Assembly: GCF_018613715.1 (NCBI RefSeq)
Contig: NZ_JAGGPT010000005.1
Location: forward strand, 496,001 to 560,000
Direction: 5' to 3'
Length of the DNA: 64,000 nucleotides
Origin: Chryseobacterium sp. ISL-6
GTDB lineage: Bacteria > Bacteroidota > Bacteroidia > Flavobacteriales > Weeksellaceae
Of this stretch, positions 60,834 to 64,000 are shown in pieces. Below the pieces are notes generated by a model. The model was not told where the DNA came from. It saw only the letters and a list, made by a program, of their open reading frames with translations, and searched no databases. The translations under genes and the position numbers were made by a program. Position 1 is the first letter of the stretch, and each line of letters opens with the position of its first letter.

Positions 60834-62081
60834 TTATAATGTAGGAATGATTTTTCCAGATACTTCACCGAAGCCTACTCTTACACCGTCTTTTTCAGCC
60901 CAGGCTTTCATCGTTACAGTATCATTATCTTCAATGAACTTTCTTTCCTGGCCATTGTTTAATTGAATAGGATTTTGGCCTCTCCATGTTAATTCAAGCA
61001 TAGAACCGAATGATTTTGGATCACTTCCTGAAATAGTACCACTTGCATACATATCACCCACTTCCAGATTACAACCGTTTACAGTATGATGAGCCAGTTG
61101 CTGGGTCATATTCCAATACATAAACTTGTAATTGCTTTCTGAGATTAGGTTTTCTTCTCCGTTCTCAGGCTGTAAGTATACTTCAAGGTTGATGTCGTAG
61201 TTTTTATCACCCTCAAATTTTAGGTAATCTAAAACTTCAGGATCTTGTTTTGGAGAAGCTGTTCTGAAAGGAGCCAGTGCTTCTAAAGTAACCACCCAAG
61301 GAGAAATCGATGAACCAAAGTTTTTACCTAAAAATGGTCCTAGTGGCACATATTCCCAAGATTGAATATCTCTTGCAGACCAGTCATTGAAGATAACCAT
61401 TCCAAAAATAGCGTCTTCAGCTTCTTTTGTAGAAACACTTTCACCCATATCGGTGTTTTTATTGATAACAAAAGCCATTTCTAATTCAAAGTCCAGCTGT
61501 TTCGAAGGACCAAAGATTGGTTTCTCTGCATCGGCAGGTTTCATCTGACCTTTTGGACGGTTGATATCTGTTCCTGAAATAACGATTGAAGAAGCTCTGC
61601 CATGGTATCCTACAGGTAAATGTTTCCAGTTCGGCAGTAAAGCATTAGCTGGATCACGGAACATTTTTCCAACATTAGTTGCATGTTCGATACTGCTGTA
61701 AAAATCTGTATAATTTGGAATATGAATAGGCATGATCATTCTTACTTTATCAAGATCATAGAACGCATCTTCTATGGTTTTCTGATCTTTAGATAAAATG
61801 GAACCTTCCTGTAATAATTCTTGGATTCTAGCTCTAACAGCATTAGTGACAGGTTTTCCTAATTCGATAAATTCGTTCAGGGTGTAAGCTTCAAAGACAT
61901 TGTCATCAAGTCCTTCAATATTTTCAAAGTAACTTAAATCAAATAAGCTGGCCAGATCAATAACCTGATCCCCAATTCTTGTACAACATCCAATATATTC
62001 TTTGTTGAAAACCGCTACTCCAAAAGGAATATTATGTATAGAAAAGTCTGAATTTGAGGAATACTCTACAAATGATTTCAT
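60834..62081 (-). CDS. fahA: Fumarylacetoacetase
   Basis: 415 residues. N-terminal SH3-like domain followed by the metal-dependent hydrolase core: YTDFYSSIEHATNVG (catalytic His region), WKHLPVGYHGRASSIVISG, LDFELEMAFVIN (metal Glu) and DWSARDIQSWEYVPLGPFLGKNFG. Cleaves 4-fumarylacetoacetate into fumarate and acetoacetate, the last step of tyrosine degradation. hppD, two genes upstream, gives the first dedicated step; homogentisate dioxygenase is not in the window. Confidence 0.97.
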   Translation of the reverse strand: MKSFVEYSSNSDFSIHNIPFGVAVFNKEYIGCCTRIGDQVIDLASLFDLSYFENIEGLDDNVFEAYTLNEFIELGKPVTNAVRARIQELLQEGSILSKDQKTIEDAFYDLDKVRMIMPIHIPNYTDFYSSIEHATNVGKMFRDPANALLPNWKHLPVGYHGRASSIVISGTDINRPKGQMKPADAEKPIFGPSKQLDFELEMAFVINKNTDMGESVSTKEAEDAIFGMVIFNDWSARDIQSWEYVPLGPFLGKNFGSSISPWVVTLEALAPFRTASPKQDPEVLDYLKFEGDKNYDINLEVYLQPENGEENLISESNYKFMYWNMTQQLAHHTVNGCNLEVGDMYASGTISGSDPKSFGSMLELTWRGQNPIQLNNGQERKFIEDNDTVTMKAWAEKDGVRVGFGEVSGKIIPTL

Positions 62082-62129
62082 AAGATTGTAATTTAATTGA
62101 GATTAATAAATCTGTTAAAATTTTAGGTT

Positions 62130-62249
62130 TTTAATATCTCAAGTGGCCGTAGTAGAAAAGCAAAGTTTCCAACTAAATATTTTTAAACTCATCAGTATCC
62201 TTGATTATGATAAAATCATTAAGTACTGACCAAATATTGAGATATTAAA
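62130..62249. repeat. Intergenic element bounded by 13-bp inverted repeats
   Basis: A 13-bp arm at 62130-62142 (TTTAATATCTCAA) is repeated in inverted orientation at 62237-62249, enclosing 94 bp. Just outside, 62260-62295 is more GC-rich than the surroundings and its reverse complement resembles 62146-62162 imperfectly. No coding frame. It could be a small MITE- or REP-like remnant. Confidence 0.45.
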
Positions 62250-62305
62250 TAAATTACTTTCTCACTACGCTCCCCGCAATAACGAGCGCCCTCAAGATAT
62301 GTATA

Positions 62306-62761
62306 TTATTTTTTTGAATACGATGCTTCATCGATCCATCTGTCTTTAGTATTAACGTCAATCAGGTAAAGTATATTATCCTGTCTCGTTAATAATAAAG
62401 TTTTGGTAACCGGAATGGGAACCTTTTTACCTTCTAGAATATTAGCTCTTAAAGAAACAATATTCTTTTTTCTGACGATATCACCAGTAAAAACATTAGA
62501 ACTGCTTTCACCTGTAGCCTTATCATCGAAAACTTCTACATAAGTTGCATTATTACCTTTAATAATAATGAAATCCCTTTCTGTATGGTCATCGGAATCT
62601 TTAATAAAGACAAATTTTTTGTCGTCAATATTTACATTTTCCAGATGCTGATTGATGCCTTTTCTTTCTTCAAGTCTGTTGAGAATTTCATTAAGTGTTC
62701 CGTATTGAGCTTTCAAGCCCAGTGCACTGAAAAATAAAATTCCAAATACAATTTTTTTCAT
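62306..62761 (-). CDS. Small secreted protein embedded in the tyrosine operon
   Basis: 151 residues starting at 62761 with a signal peptide (MKKIVFGILFFSALGLKAQ); an in-frame ATG at 62809 lies within the hppD terminator hairpin and is rejected. The mature part is beta-rich and Lys/Asp-rich with no recognised motif. The hppD terminator immediately upstream suggests its own promoter or read-through. Confidence 0.7.
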   Translation of the reverse strand: MKKIVFGILFFSALGLKAQYGTLNEILNRLEERKGINQHLENVNIDDKKFVFIKDSDDHTERDFIIIKGNNATYVEVFDDKATGESSSNVFTGDIVRKKNIVSLRANILEGKKVPIPVTKTLLLTRQDNILYLIDVNTKDRWIDEASYSKK

Positions 62762-62780
62762 ATTAAGTGTTTTAAAAAAA

Positions 62781-62813
62781 AGTTTTGTCAAGACTTTGCA
62801 TCCTGACAAAACT
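62781..62813 (-). terminator. Terminator of hppD
   Basis: 10-bp stem AGTTTTGTCA / TGACAAAACT with a 13-nt loop and a U-run on the minus strand. It ends 20 nt before the next start codon. Confidence 0.8.
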
Positions 62814-62832
62814 TAGTATTGATATCTGGGAA

Positions 62833-63963
62833 TTAAAGATTACCTCTTCTATCCTGTTCTCTTTCTAATGCTTCAAACAATGCTTTGAAATTACCTGCTC
62901 CGAAGCTTTGTGCACCATGTCTTTCAATGATTTCAAAGAAAAGAGTAGGGCGGTCTTCTACAGGCTTAGTAAAGATTTGTAAAAGGTATCCTTCTTCATC
63001 ATGATCAATTAATATACCAAGATCTTGTAATTTTTTAAGATCCTCATCGATATGACCTACTCGTTCAGGAACCATATCGTAATATGCTTCTGGTGGAGCA
63101 GAAAGGAATTCTACACCTCTCTTTTTAAGTTCTGTTACAGTATGGATAATATCTTTGGTAGCAACCGCAATGTGTTGAACTCCTTCACCTTCATAAAAAT
63201 CAAGATATTCTTCTATCTGAGATTTTTTCTTTCCTTCAGCTGGCTCATTGATAGGGAATTTAGCAAATCCGTTTCCGTTGGACATTACTTTAGACATCAA
63301 CGCAGAATATTCTGTATTGATCTGTTTGTCATCAAAAGAAAGGATATTTACAAAGCCCATTACTTTTTCATACCATTCAACAGTAGGGATCATTCTGTTC
63401 CAGTCTACATTTCCTACACAGTGGTCAACGTATAAAAGACCTGCTTCTTCCGGTTGATAAGTAGTTTCCCACTTTTCATAACCAGGCATAAATGGACCTG
63501 TATAATTTTTTCTCTCAATAAACATGTGAACTGTTTCTCCGTAAGTATAAATTCCGGACATTCTTACTTCTCCATGCTCGTCAGTTAAAGTTACAGGCTC
63601 TAAATAAGGTTTACCACCTCTTTTTGTGGTCTCTTCAAAAGCTTTGTAAGCGTCATCCACCCAAAGTGCTAAAACTTTTACTCCATCTCCATGTTTTTTT
63701 ACATGTTCACTAATTGGAGATTCAGAGGTAAGTCCTGTCGTTAAGATTAATCTTATTTTTCCCTGTTGAAGAACATAAGAAGCACGATCCCTTACTCCTG
63801 TTTCAGGACCAGCGTATGCTACAGACTGAAAACCGAAAGCGGTTTTATAAAAATGAGCAGACTGTTTAGCATTTCCTACATAAAACTCAATGTAATCTGT
63901 GCCATTAATTGGCAAAAAATTCTCTGCTTGAGCAATTTTTTCGGCAAATGTAAGTGTTGACAT
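62833..63963 (-). CDS. hppD: 4-hydroxyphenylpyruvate dioxygenase
   Basis: 376 residues, two vicinal-oxygen-chelate domains. Fe ligands fit VDHCVGNVDW (first His), VQHIAVATKDI (second His) and FFEIIERHGAQSFGAGNFKALFEALE (Glu). Converts 4-hydroxyphenylpyruvate to homogentisate. With fahA it defines the tyrosine catabolic operon. The upstream promoter is cut by the window end. Confidence 0.97.
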   Translation of the reverse strand: MSTLTFAEKIAQAENFLPINGTDYIEFYVGNAKQSAHFYKTAFGFQSVAYAGPETGVRDRASYVLQQGKIRLILTTGLTSESPISEHVKKHGDGVKVLALWVDDAYKAFEETTKRGGKPYLEPVTLTDEHGEVRMSGIYTYGETVHMFIERKNYTGPFMPGYEKWETTYQPEEAGLLYVDHCVGNVDWNRMIPTVEWYEKVMGFVNILSFDDKQINTEYSALMSKVMSNGNGFAKFPINEPAEGKKKSQIEEYLDFYEGEGVQHIAVATKDIIHTVTELKKRGVEFLSAPPEAYYDMVPERVGHIDEDLKKLQDLGILIDHDEEGYLLQIFTKPVEDRPTLFFEIIERHGAQSFGAGNFKALFEALEREQDRRGNL

Positions 63964-64000
63964 ATTTTCTTTTTACTTTTATTTTTATAGGTATGCAAAT

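Noticed and set aside
1..64000. CRISPR arrays, rRNA, tRNA or IS elements
   Set aside because: No regularly spaced direct repeats, transposase motifs or tRNA cloverleaf sequences were seen.

Overview
The window looks like a chromosomal segment of a Bacteroidota bacterium of class Flavobacteriia, most probably Chryseobacterium or a close Weeksellaceae relative. The DNA is AT-rich, starts show almost no Shine-Dalgarno sequences, and promoters match the Bacteroidetes consensus (TTG, spacer of about 19-21, TAnnTTTG). Clade-typical families are present: a GLPGLI protein, a TonB-dependent receptor, a split two-subunit transketolase, short 'bacteriocin-like' double-glycine peptides and a PNGase F-like protein. 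No rRNA, tRNA, IS element or CRISPR array was seen.

Layout. 1-6633: tsaD (cut by the window edge) and a giant TamB-type protein start divergently only 4 bp apart, followed by an Lrp/AsnC regulator and a small membrane protein. 6678-10064: an AT-rich accessory block with a Cys-rich secreted protein, a TlpA-like thioredoxin, a small secreted protein, a membrane-bound LuxR-type regulator and a GNAT enzyme. 10270-15435: transketolase subunits with a secreted-protein gene between them, a small secreted protein and a sodium:solute symporter. 15546-21393: a compact minus-strand cluster (two pirins, two YjdJ-type acetyltransferases, OsmC, a 4Fe-4S protein, an FMN reductase, a TMEM175-type channel) followed by a DHA2 drug exporter. 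21616-30368: a secreted protein, asnB, a GLPGLI/PNGase F-like fusion, an RsmB/NOP rRNA methyltransferase, yjdM, an orphan ABC ATPase and a YceI lipoprotein. 30501-38811: pheS, a DUF3108 protein, a ferredoxin reductase with its 2Fe-2S ferredoxin, pepD, a lipoprotein and a LURP-like protein, recR with a glycosyltransferase, and secG. 38934-42863: a catalytic and a degenerate M16 peptidase, then two tandem Cys-rich double-glycine peptides. 43122-48305: a UvrD/PcrA helicase and a TonB-dependent receptor. 48319-52043: a TPP-riboswitch operon thiM-thiE-thiD-tenA-HAD, which is salvage only (no thiC, thiG or thiH here). 52064-59838: cstA, an esterase, a DUF3037/HipA-like kinase pair, a second hydrolase, an AraC regulator, a beta-barrel-like protein and an arylamine N-acetyltransferase. 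59908-63963: tyrosine catabolism (hppD, fahA, a flavin reductase) with a small secreted-protein gene embedded.

The strongest candidate for something new is the peptide pair at 42498-42863. Both have an 18-residue double-glycine leader followed by six cysteines in C-C-CC-C-C order, with spacings that fit the inhibitor-cystine-knot (knottin) pattern. Other points of note are the GLPGLI/PNGase F fusion, the HAD phosphatase translationally coupled to tenA (a likely ThMP phosphatase), several apparently leaderless genes, and a terminator hairpin that directly abuts the next promoter. All family assignments are by eye from motifs; no database search was possible.
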